Source of the DNA: JBCCSZ01 sp039199225
GTDB taxonomy: Bacteria; Bacteroidota; Bacteroidia; Chitinophagales; Saprospiraceae
NCBI GenBank assembly: GCA_039199225.1
Contig: JBCCSZ010000008.1
Coordinates: 1-50,571 of the forward strand
Length of the DNA: 50,571 nucleotides
Direction of reading: 5' to 3'
Below, one piece after another: positions 41,138 through 50,419 of the stretch. Position 1 is the first letter of the stretch. Every line of letters begins with the position of its first letter. Below the pieces are notes generated by a model. It ran no database searches and was not told where the DNA came from. It worked only from the letters and a program-made list of their open reading frames with translations. The translations under genes were made by a program, and so were the position numbers.

Positions 41138-42478
41138 TCACACCTTCAAGGCATACCACTTTTTAGACTTCAAGTAGGGAATAATCAAAGTCATCATGAT
41201 GATCCAGTACAATATCTCGGAGGCCCAGGCCAACGCTAGGCCGCCTTCAAATACTTTGATGACTAGGTAGGTATAACCCAGGTAGACAGAGGCACAAACG
41301 AATTGGATTTTGAGGCCAAAGTAGGTCGCCCCAGCTCCAGCCAGCCCATTGAAATAAATACTTCCGACGGAAAACAGGGTCAGAATAGCGATGAGGACAA
41401 GGAAGAGGGGCTGGGCTTCTGCAATGAGGGACATGTCCTCCGAGCCAAAGAGCGGATAAAGGATGTATTTGGGAGCTAAAACCACCGGAAGCGTTACCAA
41501 CATCGTAGAAAACCAACACAACTTGGCAGTCTTCCAGATGATGGGCAGCACGGCATCCCGACGCCCCTGACCGATGAAGTTGCTGACAAGGGTATTGATG
41601 CCTGTGGCAAATCCCCAAGCAGGTATGGACAATACCAGGTAAACAATGCGGACCAGATTGGTGATTTTCAAAGGGCGATCCCCCATATTTTCAATCAGTA
41701 TAATGAAGAGGAACCAACTCCCCAGTCCCACAACGACCTGCGCCACAATGGGCGTGGCCAAGCGCAACTGCGTGCTGATGAGGGGTATATCGATCTTTGG
41801 TAAGGCAAAAAGTCTGTAGGCCCTGATTTTTTTGTCGAAAAGAATGTAAATCACAAAAATGATGAAAGCCACCACCTCGGCAATGGTACTGGCCAATCCA
41901 GCCCCTGCAATCCCCATTTTGGGCAGTCCCAGGTGACCGAAAATCAAGCCGTAATTGAAGACAATATTGACAACGGCTAAAACAATCGTGTCGATGAATA
42001 TAAACATCGGGCGGGCAATGCCAGTATACAAGGCAACGATCGCAACGCCGGCATAGCTAAAAAAGACCCCATAAGAGCGATAATCGAGGTATTCCAGACA
42101 CTTGATGAGGTAGACCTCCGAATCGACAAAGACGGAAAAGAAGTAATAACTGCCGAATTTCATAAACAAGAACATCACCAGGGCCAGGGCCAATTCGAAA
42201 TAGAGCATGGCGTAAAAGGTCCGCCCGGCCTCCTCCGGCTTGCCTTCCCCCACCCTGCGAGCAATGATGATTTGGCCCCCTTTGGAGAAACCAAAACCAA
42301 TGGCTGCAATAATGAGATAGAAAACACCAACAATGGCGATGGCTGCAAAATCCGATGGCTCTGCCGAGTGGTAGAGAAATACGTTGTCACTGAGCGCTAT
42401 GATGTTTTGCACGGCACTGCCCAACATGATCGGAGCAGAAATTGACCAGATCTGGCGGTATGAAGTGTTTAGGGCCAC
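41138..42478 (-). CDS. MATE-family efflux transporter
   Basis: 446 residues with 12 hydrophobic segments in two similar halves. It opens IWSISAPIMLGSAVQNIIALSDNVFLYH, the MATE TM1 pattern, and has GFGFSKGGQIIIARRVGEGKPEEAGR in the TM2-3 region and FATGINTLVSNFIGQGRRDAVLPIIWKTAKL in the second half, the matching repeat. A cation-coupled exporter of drugs or metabolites; substrate not predictable. Single gene; the upstream 280 bases contain no clear promoter box. Confidence 0.92.
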   Translation of the reverse strand: MALNTSYRQIWSISAPIMLGSAVQNIIALSDNVFLYHSAEPSDFAAIAIVGVFYLIIAAIGFGFSKGGQIIIARRVGEGKPEEAGRTFYAMLYFELALALVMFLFMKFGSYYFFSVFVDSEVYLIKCLEYLDYRSYGVFFSYAGVAIVALYTGIARPMFIFIDTIVLAVVNIVFNYGLIFGHLGLPKMGIAGAGLASTIAEVVAFIIFVIYILFDKKIRAYRLFALPKIDIPLISTQLRLATPIVAQVVVGLGSWFLFIILIENMGDRPLKITNLVRIVYLVLSIPAWGFATGINTLVSNFIGQGRRDAVLPIIWKTAKLCWFSTMLVTLPVVLAPKYILYPLFGSEDMSLIAEAQPLFLVLIAILTLFSVGSIYFNGLAGAGATYFGLKIQFVCASVYLGYTYLVIKVFEGGLALAWASEILYWIIMMTLIIPYLKSKKWYALKV

Positions 42479-42758
42479 AGGCTACAAGTATAGGGTTATT
42501 ATGGCAAATCCCAACTGATTACATCCAGAATTGTTCGATTATTTTATACCACTTTTGGCATTTGGTAAAACTTTTCCCTATGTTCACCAGTTCATAAAGA
42601 ATACCCTGTCAAAAGCCAATATTCCATCTTTTCCAGTTCATCCATTCTAAATGCTAGCCTCGATGGGTTGGTGGAATCATACCTCAAATTTTTAGGCTTC
42701 TTCATTGAAGCAAAAATGAATAAAATTGCGTTTCAATCTTAAAATAGCAGCTTTAAAC

Positions 42759-44936
42759 ATGCATTCTAATCCAAACCTTCTATCCTATCTGTCCGTAAGC
42801 CTGATAGGCTTATTGCTTGTGACAGCCTGTCAGACTGATAAAGCCAAAGAAAAAACTGATAACAATATGAATCAAAGTACCCTCCTTTTGCCTCCAAAAG
42901 CAGAAAAACAAGCCAAAGAGTTGAGCATTCACGGCGATACCCGTATCGACAACTACTATTGGCTCAACGAACGGGAAAACCCAAAGGTCATCGACTACCT
43001 CAATAACGAAAACAACTATACTTCCCAACAACTCAAACATACGGAGGCCCTTCAGGAGAATCTCTACAACGAAATTGTCGGTCGCATCAAGCAAGACGAC
43101 ACCTCTGTCCCATATAAAAAGAACGGTTATTTCTACCTCACCCGCTATGAAACAGGTAAGGAATACCCTATCTACAGCCGTAAAAAAGGCAATCTGGAAG
43201 CCTCAGAAGAAATCATGCTCAACGTCAACCAATTGGCAGAGGGTTATGACTATTTCAGCATCGCAGCCCTCAGCGTCAGCCCAGACAATCGCTTGCTGGC
43301 CTACGGAGAAGATACGGTCAGTCGTCGGATCTATACCATCCGGATCAAAAACCTAGAAAGTGGCGAAAATGTGGAAGATGTCATTCCCAACACCACTGGC
43401 CGGGCCGTTTGGGCCAATGATAACAAGACCCTCTTCTACACTGTCAAAGATGAGGCACTCCGATCTTACAAAATATTCAAACACCGCCTGGGAACTGCTC
43501 CCGAAGAGGATGTTGAGGTATTTCACGAAAAAGACGAGACTTTTTCCTGCTTCGTCACCAAAACGCGCTCCCAAAAATTCATCACCATCGGTTCTTTCCA
43601 GACCGTTTCTAATGAATACCACCTCATCGATGCCGATGATCCGGATAAGCCCATGCGTGTCTTCCAGCCCAGAGAACGAAAGCTCGAATATACGATTGAT
43701 CACCACGATGGAAAGTTCTTCGTCCGAACAAACCTCGATGCGCAGAACTTCCGCCTGATGGAAACCCCAGAAGATGCAACGAGCAAAGACAACTGGAAGG
43801 AGGTCATTCCACACCGCTCCGACGTACTGCTGGAAGATGCCGATGCCTTCAAAGATTTTCTCGTGCTTTCCGAACGCATCAATGGCATCACCCAACTCCG
43901 ATTGCGGCATTTCAGCGGCGAAGACTATTACATAGAGTTTGGGGAGGAAGCTTACATGGCCTACATTTCTATCAACCGGGAGTTCGATACACCACTGCTT
44001 CGGGTGGGCTATCAATCCTTGACAACGCCGAGGTCTACCTACGACTTCGATACCCGCAACCGAACATTGGACTTGAAAAAACAGCAAGAGGTCATCGGTG
44101 ATTTCGATCCGGCCAATTACGTTTCAGAACGCCTCTATGCCACTGCGCGCGACGGCGTGAAGGTGCCGATCTCCTTGGTTCGCCACAAAACGGTTGCCGT
44201 AGATGGAAAAGCGCCTTTGTTGCTCTATGGCTATGGCAGCTACGGCAGCAGTATGGAGCCCTATTTCAGTTCTGTGCGATTGAGCCTTTTGGACAGAGGT
44301 TTTGTCTACGCCATTGCCCACGTCCGCGGTGGCGAAGAGATGGGGCGCCATTGGTACGAAGACGGCAAATTGCTTAAAAAGAAAAATACCTTCACTGATT
44401 TCATCGACTGTGCCGAGTACCTGGCAGCAGAGCAATATGGCGACAAGTCGCAGCTCTACGCCATGGGGGGCAGCGCCGGTGGCTTACTGATGGGCGCCGT
44501 GGTCAACATGCGTCCCGATTTGTTCAGAGGCATCATCGCCTCGGTGCCATTTGTAGATGTGGTAACCACCATGTTGGACGAAAGCATTCCACTGACCACA
44601 GGCGAATTCGACGAATGGGGCAACCCCAAAGTCAAAGAATACTACGAGTACATCAAATCGTATTCTCCTTACGACAATGTCGAGGCAAAAGATTACCCGA
44701 ACATCTTGGTAACGACGGGTCTACACGACTCCCAGGTCCAATATTGGGAGCCCGCCAAATGGATTGCCAAGCTCCGAGACTTGAAAACCGACCAAAACGA
44801 ATTGCTCCTCTACACCAATATGTCGGCAGGTCATGGCGGTGCATCCGGACGATTCCGTCGCCACAAGCAAACGGCCTTGCAATTTGCGTTTCTGCTGGAT
44901 TTGGCGGAAAAGACGGAGGTCAGTATGAAGAACTGA
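42759..44936 (+). CDS. ptrB: Oligopeptidase B-type prolyl oligopeptidase (S9A), lipoprotein
   Basis: 725 residues, starting MHSNPNLLSYLSVSLIGLLLVTAC, a lipoprotein signal with lipobox LVTAC. The frame is open to a TTG at 42726 but the ATG at 42759 gives the proper signal. The opening DNYYWLNERENPKVIDYLNNEN is typical of protease II. Catalytic Ser is about residue 572 in MGGSAGGLLMG, Asp in TTGLHDSQVQYWEPAKW, His in SAGHGGASGR. Cuts short peptides after basic residues in the known family. A paralogue-like S9A enzyme lies at 7355; the two are different subfamilies. Confidence 0.93.
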   Translation: MHSNPNLLSYLSVSLIGLLLVTACQTDKAKEKTDNNMNQSTLLLPPKAEKQAKELSIHGDTRIDNYYWLNERENPKVIDYLNNENNYTSQQLKHTEALQENLYNEIVGRIKQDDTSVPYKKNGYFYLTRYETGKEYPIYSRKKGNLEASEEIMLNVNQLAEGYDYFSIAALSVSPDNRLLAYGEDTVSRRIYTIRIKNLESGENVEDVIPNTTGRAVWANDNKTLFYTVKDEALRSYKIFKHRLGTAPEEDVEVFHEKDETFSCFVTKTRSQKFITIGSFQTVSNEYHLIDADDPDKPMRVFQPRERKLEYTIDHHDGKFFVRTNLDAQNFRLMETPEDATSKDNWKEVIPHRSDVLLEDADAFKDFLVLSERINGITQLRLRHFSGEDYYIEFGEEAYMAYISINREFDTPLLRVGYQSLTTPRSTYDFDTRNRTLDLKKQQEVIGDFDPANYVSERLYATARDGVKVPISLVRHKTVAVDGKAPLLLYGYGSYGSSMEPYFSSVRLSLLDRGFVYAIAHVRGGEEMGRHWYEDGKLLKKKNTFTDFIDCAEYLAAEQYGDKSQLYAMGGSAGGLLMGAVVNMRPDLFRGIIASVPFVDVVTTMLDESIPLTTGEFDEWGNPKVKEYYEYIKSYSPYDNVEAKDYPNILVTTGLHDSQVQYWEPAKWIAKLRDLKTDQNELLLYTNMSAGHGGASGRFRRHKQTALQFAFLLDLAEKTEVSMKN

Positions 44937-44962
44937 TTGCTTACAGGTCGGTTGGTAACCAG

Positions 44963-45409
44963 TTACTCGCCCAGCACCCCTTTCTCCCGGGCCAGCCGTA
45001 CGGCTTCGGTCCGGCGCCTGGCGCCCAGTTTGGACAATAGGCGCGAAACGTGGGTCTTTACGGTACTCTCGGAAATAAACAAGGTTCTGGCGATCTCCTG
45101 GTTGGACAAGCCGCGGTCCAGTAGTTGCAATACTTCGTATTCGCGTTTGCTGATGCCCAAGGCTTCCAGCAGGGCCGTTCGATTTGATTCGCCTGCTTCC
45201 TTCGGGACGATCGGCTCGCCACTGGGTGTTGGAGCCGGCTTTACCATCAGGCGGCTGAGGTAGTAACCAAAGGCTAGGAAGAGCAAGGCAAATCCAGCCA
45301 CCAGCACTTCATTGCGTCCCGATTGGAAAAACAGGGTGTACTTGCTCAGTTGCATCAGGGTCAGCAGGGCGGCCGCCAGGAGTCCAAAGCGCAAAATCAC
45401 TTTCCACAT
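44963..45409 (-). CDS. Small membrane protein with LuxR-type HTH
   Basis: 148 residues. Two hydrophobic segments at the start (VILRFGLLAAALLTLMQLS, VLVAGFALLFLAFGYYLSRL), a short linker, then a LuxR/GerE HTH at about 85-145 (LGISKREYEVLQLLDRGLSNQEIARTLFISESTVKTHVSRLLSKLGA). So a membrane-tethered transcription factor without a receiver or ligand domain. Its start is 4 bases past the stop of the TMTC-like gene on the same strand, so they are one operon; the regulator may report on that protein or its product. Confidence 0.82.
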   Translation of the reverse strand: MWKVILRFGLLAAALLTLMQLSKYTLFFQSGRNEVLVAGFALLFLAFGYYLSRLMVKPAPTPSGEPIVPKEAGESNRTALLEALGISKREYEVLQLLDRGLSNQEIARTLFISESTVKTHVSRLLSKLGARRRTEAVRLAREKGVLGE

Positions 45410-45413
45410 GGCC

Positions 45414-47339
45414 TCAACGATTTAGAGAAGGATCGAGTTGATAGGCCCTATTGAGGTATTGATTGGCCATTTGATCGTTGCCGCTGTCGCGGTAGGCACT
45501 GCCCAGATAAAAATTCAAAATTGCATTATTGGGTTCGATTTTCAAGCCGGCGCTGAAGTGTTCGATCGCCTTATCGAATCGGCGCTGCCGGGCATAGACG
45601 CTCCCTAGGTTGCGGCGGGCATCGACAAATCGCGGATCAATCTCGACCGCCTTTTCGTAGACCTCTTGCGCCTTTGGTAAGTTGTTCTTAGCCATGTAGA
45701 TGATCCCCATATTGCTGTAAACGGTGGCATTGCTGGCCTTGTACTTGAGAGATTGCTCGTAATTTTTGAGGGCTTCTTCGGGCTGATTTAAGCGATACAT
45801 GGCCAAGCCCTTTTCACCATAAGCATCGTGGTACTGTGGGTAAATGGCCAAGGCAGCATCAAACTCGGCGATGGCCCGCCGGAACCAATTGGCTTTTTCG
45901 GCCTGTGGTTGATTGAGGCCAGTCTTCATAATTTCAAGCCCATTGTGGTAGCGCAGTTTGGCGCTGTTGGGAGATAGCGGAGCATCCGCTTGGTAGAGGG
46001 TGTAACTGCTTTCCCAGGCCGGATTGCGCTGTACGGTCTTGGCGGCATAGGCCAGACAAAGCAGCACACCAATGCCCATCGGCAGCGTGTAGGTTTGAAA
46101 CAAGGCAGAAAGGCTCCCCTCGGATTTGGCGGTTGGAGAAACGTTCAAAAGCTTCATCAGTCCCCAGGCAAGACCAACGGCAAAGCCCAGACTTGGAATG
46201 TACAGGAAGCGCTCCCCATAAGAAGAGCCAATTTTGACGACCAGATTGCTGAACAAGAAAAAGGTCAATAAGTAAAATAAGATGGCAAAGGATGGGATAC
46301 TTTTTTTCTTGAAGGCATAGACGGCATAGCCGAAGGCAGCACTGTAAGTCAACAGCGACAACAACACCCTCCAGTCCCCCCAGGTAGTAATTGGAATTTG
46401 ATTAAAACCCATATCTGATACCAGCGGATGCGGCAAAATCAGTTTCCAAACATACAAACCCATCATCAGAAAGGCCGAGGCTTTCTCACTCATAAAATCG
46501 GGCGCTCCCACCAGGAAGTTATCCAAAATAGAGGTATCAACCGTCCGTGCCTCGACACCTCCGAGTACAGCAGAGCGAATGATCCAGTAGACAACGACTG
46601 GCAGCAAGTACAGCAACAGAGGCTTCCAGTTTTTGATCCAGTCGGATGAGCCGAAAAAGTAAACCAAAAGGGGGAAGATGGCAATGTAGCTCAAAGTACT
46701 TTCCTTGGAAAACAAGGCCAGCGTATACAGTAGCAGAGAGACCACCAGCTGGCTGTTATTGCGCCCCTCGTAATACTTCCACAGATATAGAATGGCTCCC
46801 AAGCTGAATAAAAAGGCCAATATTTCATCGACGCTCTTGATGTTCGCCACTATCTCCGTATGCAGAGGGTGAGCAATAAAAAAGAAAGTGGCCAGCAGCG
46901 GAAGCATCAAATGATAATCTTTGAAGAGCCGCAAAAGAACGATGAAGAGTAAATATCCCGTCAGCGCATAAAGCAATACATTGGTCCAATGCCCTAAAGC
47001 CGGATTGTCCGGTGATATTTCCCATTGAATGGCAAAAAGGATGAGGGACATGGGCCGATACAATTCGCCATCGGTATTCCAAAAACCATATCGGTAGTCG
47101 GTTGTCAAAATCTCCGGGATGCCCGCCAAGCCCTTTTTTACAACAAAGTTGCTTTTGATCACCGAAAAGTCGTCGTAAGCATAATCATGCGACAGGGTGT
47201 TGGCATACAACAGGAAGCCAAAAACAGCAACAGCCAGCGCCAGATAGAAGTGAAAAGAATTATTTGGGCGCTTTTTGTTCTTGGTATTGGTAGCCTTTTT
47301 AGACTTGAGAGTCGTTGATTTTTTCTTTTTAGCAGCCAT
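45414..47339 (-). CDS. TMTC-like membrane glycosyltransferase with C-terminal TPRs
   Basis: 641 residues. Lys-rich N-terminus, then about 10-11 TM segments at 28-440 with the TMTC/PMT pattern: NTLSHDYAYDDFSVIKSNFVV (acidic first loop), ELYRPMSLILFAIQWEI, FIAHPLHTEIVANIKSVDEILAFLFSL. Residues about 470-635 are TPRs (AIAEFDAALAIYPQYHDAYGEKGLAMY, ALKNYEQSLKYKASNATVYSNMGIIYMAKNN, VYEKAVEIDPRFVDARRNLGSVYA). Eukaryotic TMTC proteins are O-mannosyltransferases; the bacterial role is inferred. It is followed by the LuxR gene after 4 bases. A second GT/TPR membrane protein lies at 36340. Confidence 0.85.
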   Translation of the reverse strand: MAAKKKKSTTLKSKKATNTKNKKRPNNSFHFYLALAVAVFGFLLYANTLSHDYAYDDFSVIKSNFVVKKGLAGIPEILTTDYRYGFWNTDGELYRPMSLILFAIQWEISPDNPALGHWTNVLLYALTGYLLFIVLLRLFKDYHLMLPLLATFFFIAHPLHTEIVANIKSVDEILAFLFSLGAILYLWKYYEGRNNSQLVVSLLLYTLALFSKESTLSYIAIFPLLVYFFGSSDWIKNWKPLLLYLLPVVVYWIIRSAVLGGVEARTVDTSILDNFLVGAPDFMSEKASAFLMMGLYVWKLILPHPLVSDMGFNQIPITTWGDWRVLLSLLTYSAAFGYAVYAFKKKSIPSFAILFYLLTFFLFSNLVVKIGSSYGERFLYIPSLGFAVGLAWGLMKLLNVSPTAKSEGSLSALFQTYTLPMGIGVLLCLAYAAKTVQRNPAWESSYTLYQADAPLSPNSAKLRYHNGLEIMKTGLNQPQAEKANWFRRAIAEFDAALAIYPQYHDAYGEKGLAMYRLNQPEEALKNYEQSLKYKASNATVYSNMGIIYMAKNNLPKAQEVYEKAVEIDPRFVDARRNLGSVYARQRRFDKAIEHFSAGLKIEPNNAILNFYLGSAYRDSGNDQMANQYLNRAYQLDPSLNR

Positions 47340-47843
47340 GACGAGAAATAATCGGTGATTAGCTGGTGGCTAAGGTAAGAACAAAAAACCGTACCCCCAA
47401 TCAGACGGCCCGGCATTGCATTCCAGCCAAGATTAAGCCTACTTTTTTTGTCCATCAATTTTTTTCAAAATATCAATACATTTTTTTGCTTATTGTAGAT
47501 AATACACCTACATTAGCCGATGCCGAATGAAATTGCGTTTGGCACTCATGTTTTGATTTGTTTTTTCACCCATACTGTAATAAACCAAATAATAGAAGGA
47601 AATAATTACTCGACTTCGACAAGCATTTTGGTTAAATGGTTTAATTAATGGTAGTACAGTCAAATTTTCAAGTAGGAGTTTTAAGTCCTCTTTCATTGTA
47701 ACAGTCGGGTGATGCCCTTAAAGAGCGAAGCAATTAATAACTACTTCGCTCTTTTTTTTATTACTTTCACGTTGGCATACAAAACAATGGCCCGAGCTCA
47801 ATGGGTCAAACAATCTACTTTTTGAGATAACACGCATTATTCT
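47340..47843. other. 504-base divergent intergenic region with an orphan terminator
   Basis: No convincing gene. A strong plus-strand terminator at 47720-47759 has no CDS upstream of it on that strand. A TACTTTTTG near 47815 is one base longer than the -7 consensus and could belong to the sodium symporter gene. The rest is AT-rich. Confidence 0.5.
47720..47759 (+). terminator. Strong Rho-independent terminator without an upstream CDS
   Basis: AAAGAGCGAAG (47720-47730) pairs perfectly with CTTCGCTCTTT (47744-47754), followed by a run of T to 47759. Plus strand. Confidence 0.75.
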
Positions 47844-49661
47844 ATGAATACTTTTTCGCTTACCGGACTCGATATAGGGATTATGATTGCCTATGCGGTA
47901 TTGATTATCGCTTATGGCCTTTATCATGCAAAACGCAAAAACTCAGAAGAATACTTCCTCGCCGGTCGCGACATGCTATGGCCCATTGTTGGTATTTCGC
48001 TCTTTGCTGCCAATATATCCTCTTCGACCTTGGTCGGTTTGGCAGGTGACGCCTTTAAGACCAACACCCATGTGTACAACTACGAATGGTTTGCAACAGT
48101 TGTATTGGTGTTTTTTGCCATCTTTTTTCTACCCTTTTATCTCAGATCCAAGATATACACCATGCCGGAGTTCCTGGAAAGGCGCTTCGACAGTCGCTCC
48201 AGATACTATTTTTCCTTTGTTATGATCATCGGTAACGTCTTAATCGATACTGGTGCTGGTCTGTATGTAGGAACCATTGTGCTCAAGTTGATTTTCCCGC
48301 AGTTGTCGACGGTTACCATCGTCGTCATTTTGGCTGTTGCGGCGGCGGCCTATACCATTCCGGGAGGACTCAATTCGGTCATCCAAACGGAAGTCATTCA
48401 GGCCATTCTATTGATTTTTGGCTCCATCTTGCTGACTTACTATGCCCTGGACCAAGTGGGCGGTTGGAGTGGTATGATCAGCGGCCTCAACGATATGGGT
48501 GCTGCTGGCCAGCTGACCGCCGAGGTGGCAGGTGGCGGAGAACGGGTTTTGAAGGGGGCAGATGAGGTATTGTCTCTCATTCGCCCAGCCGACGATGGCT
48601 TTATGCCTTGGACCGGCTTGGTTTTAGGGGTGCCAATTCTCGGCTTTTATTTCTGGGCCAACAACCAGTTTATGGTACAGCGGGTCTTGGGTGCCAAGGA
48701 CCTCAACCACGGGCGCTGGGGCGCTCTGTTTGCAGGCTTGCTGAAGCTTCCCGTCATCTTTATCATGGTTCTGCCTGGTACCATTGCCATTATTTTATAC
48801 TCTGATTTGGACCTATCCTTTATGAATTACCAACTGCCTGGCGGTGGCATCTGCGAGAATCTCAGCGATTGTCCCAATGCGACCTATCCCCTACTTTTGT
48901 TCCAACTCCTGCCCAAGGGCATTCTCGGGCTGGTGTTAGCGGGCTTGTTGGCGGCTATGATGTCGAGTGTATCGGCTACTTTCAACTCTGCCTCTACCCT
49001 GGTCACCATGGACTTTTTGCAAAAACTCCGTCCAAACATGACCAGCGACCAGTTGGTGAGAGCTGGGCAGATCACGACCTTGGTTTTGGTGGTCCTGGCC
49101 AGCGCCTGGGCGCCTATGATCGAGCGTTTTGATTCGCTTTGGGAATACCTACAGAAAGTCTTGTCTTACATTGCTCCACCGGTTGCAGCTTCTTTCTTGG
49201 TAGGGCTATTTTGGAAAAGGGCCAATGGTACGGGTTCGTTTGCTGGCCTACTGACAGGTTTTTTCATCTCTGTCATCATGGTGGTAGCGGCTGTTCTTTG
49301 TTCTTCTGCTGAGGCGGGCGAAGCTCCTGCTTGGGCCATTTACTTGAACGACATCCACTTTTTGCACTTTACCTTTGTGCTGTTCATCGTATGTGTGTTG
49401 GCCAATGTCACTGTCAGTTCTTTGACGCCCGCACAATCCAATGAATTCTTGCGCGCTGCTTCTACCGATGATGCGGAAGAGATGGCAGGTGTAAATCCTG
49501 GCGACATGATCAAAGATTACCGCCACAACTACATCTGGACCAAGTCTTTGATCGAAGAAGAAACCAAAGAATTGGCCGACCTGCCTTGGTACTTGAATTA
49601 CCGCTACCTGTCGGTTGGTCTCATCATCGTTACGGCGATCATCGTCGGGATGTTTTGGTAG
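47844..49661 (+). CDS. Sodium:solute symporter (SSS/SGLT family)
   Basis: 605 residues with about 14 TM segments. SSS signatures: the N-terminal EEYFLAGRDMLWPIVGISLFAANISSSTLVGLAGDA, IYTMPEFLERRFDSRSRYYFS, AAYTIPGGLNSVIQTEVIQA, and FWANNQFMVQRVLGAKDLNHGRWGALFAGLLKL, which is close to the sugar (SGLT-like) branch. AAMMSSVSATFNSASTLVTMDFLQKLRP carries the second Na+ site Ser residues. Sodium-driven uptake of a sugar or related solute is likely; the exact substrate is open. It starts a transcript about 85 bases past the orphan terminator and converges with the zinc-ribbon gene (5-base gap). Confidence 0.93.
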   Translation: MNTFSLTGLDIGIMIAYAVLIIAYGLYHAKRKNSEEYFLAGRDMLWPIVGISLFAANISSSTLVGLAGDAFKTNTHVYNYEWFATVVLVFFAIFFLPFYLRSKIYTMPEFLERRFDSRSRYYFSFVMIIGNVLIDTGAGLYVGTIVLKLIFPQLSTVTIVVILAVAAAAYTIPGGLNSVIQTEVIQAILLIFGSILLTYYALDQVGGWSGMISGLNDMGAAGQLTAEVAGGGERVLKGADEVLSLIRPADDGFMPWTGLVLGVPILGFYFWANNQFMVQRVLGAKDLNHGRWGALFAGLLKLPVIFIMVLPGTIAIILYSDLDLSFMNYQLPGGGICENLSDCPNATYPLLLFQLLPKGILGLVLAGLLAAMMSSVSATFNSASTLVTMDFLQKLRPNMTSDQLVRAGQITTLVLVVLASAWAPMIERFDSLWEYLQKVLSYIAPPVAASFLVGLFWKRANGTGSFAGLLTGFFISVIMVVAAVLCSSAEAGEAPAWAIYLNDIHFLHFTFVLFIVCVLANVTVSSLTPAQSNEFLRAASTDDAEEMAGVNPGDMIKDYRHNYIWTKSLIEEETKELADLPWYLNYRYLSVGLIIVTAIIVGMFW

Positions 49662-49666
49662 GAAGC

Positions 49667-50419
49667 TCAGGAAGTTTCTTCGGGTACCCGACGGTCTTCG
49701 ATGCCCAGGTAGCTCTCTATTTCCTGTTCGAGATAGCGGGCTTTGGACAGGGAGTCCAAGTTGGCTAATAAGGTGACGTGCTTTTGTCCCTTCTCACCAT
49801 TTATGATCATATATAAGGTGTGTATGCCTGTTTTCTTGCTGGTGTACAATTGATCGATTTCCTCTATTCGATAATGCTGGTCTTTCTGCGCTTTCTTCGG
49901 CCGCCAAATGACTGAAAGGGAATCCTCGTCGATATTGATCTGTACCTTATGCCGGGAGCGATTGATCCAAGGCAACACGGAAAATACACTTCCCAGCCAG
50001 AAAAGAGCTGGTACCATCATCGGTATGGTTCCCTTCTTGAAATAAACCAGGGTGAAGATAAAAGTAAACAGCAAAGTGAAAACCGGCACAATGACCTCCC
50101 AGGGAAGAACAGGCTGATTCAAGGTTATTTCCAGCTCATTTCTATACTGATACACGTCAATACCCTCCGGACGAACAACCTCCTCTTTAGCCTGCTTATC
50201 ACTCATTATATCGGCTATTTCCTCCTGGAAGGAAAAGACAGCATTGCATGCGCTACACTTAGCGATCTTGTCATTGATGTTGATATTCGCCGCGGGGGTT
50301 GGATGGCCACAGGAAGGACAATTGAGGAGCTGAAAATTCGATTTCTTCGATGGTTTCAGTCCCGGTAATTTTTTTAGCTTCAGCTTTTGCTTATACTCCT
50401 CGCTTGGATCAAGTTCCAT
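49667..50419 (-). CDS. Zinc-ribbon membrane protein of unknown function
   Basis: 250 residues. A Cys4 zinc ribbon at about 34-57 (LNCPSCGHPTPAANININDKIAKCSACNAVF), two hydrophobic segments near 115-155 (VIVPVFTLLFTFIFTLVYF, MMVPALFWLGSVFSVLPWI), then a ~75-residue beta-rich C-terminus (HKVQINIDEDSLSVIWRP, HYRIEEIDQLYTSKK, HTLYMIINGEKGQKHVTLL) resembling a bacterial PH-like domain and ending in a helix. No signal peptide. No named family. The region 50420-50571 upstream has only a GGCCCAATTC/GAATTGGCC hairpin near 50469-50495 and no gene. Confidence 0.7.
   Translation of the reverse strand: MELDPSEEYKQKLKLKKLPGLKPSKKSNFQLLNCPSCGHPTPAANININDKIAKCSACNAVFSFQEEIADIMSDKQAKEEVVRPEGIDVYQYRNELEITLNQPVLPWEVIVPVFTLLFTFIFTLVYFKKGTIPMMVPALFWLGSVFSVLPWINRSRHKVQINIDEDSLSVIWRPKKAQKDQHYRIEEIDQLYTSKKTGIHTLYMIINGEKGQKHVTLLANLDSLSKARYLEQEIESYLGIEDRRVPEETS

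Noticed and set aside
47508..47696. Minus-strand frame of 62 codons before the TMTC-like gene
   Set aside because: No recognisable feature, in an AT-rich intergenic region; insufficient support for a gene.
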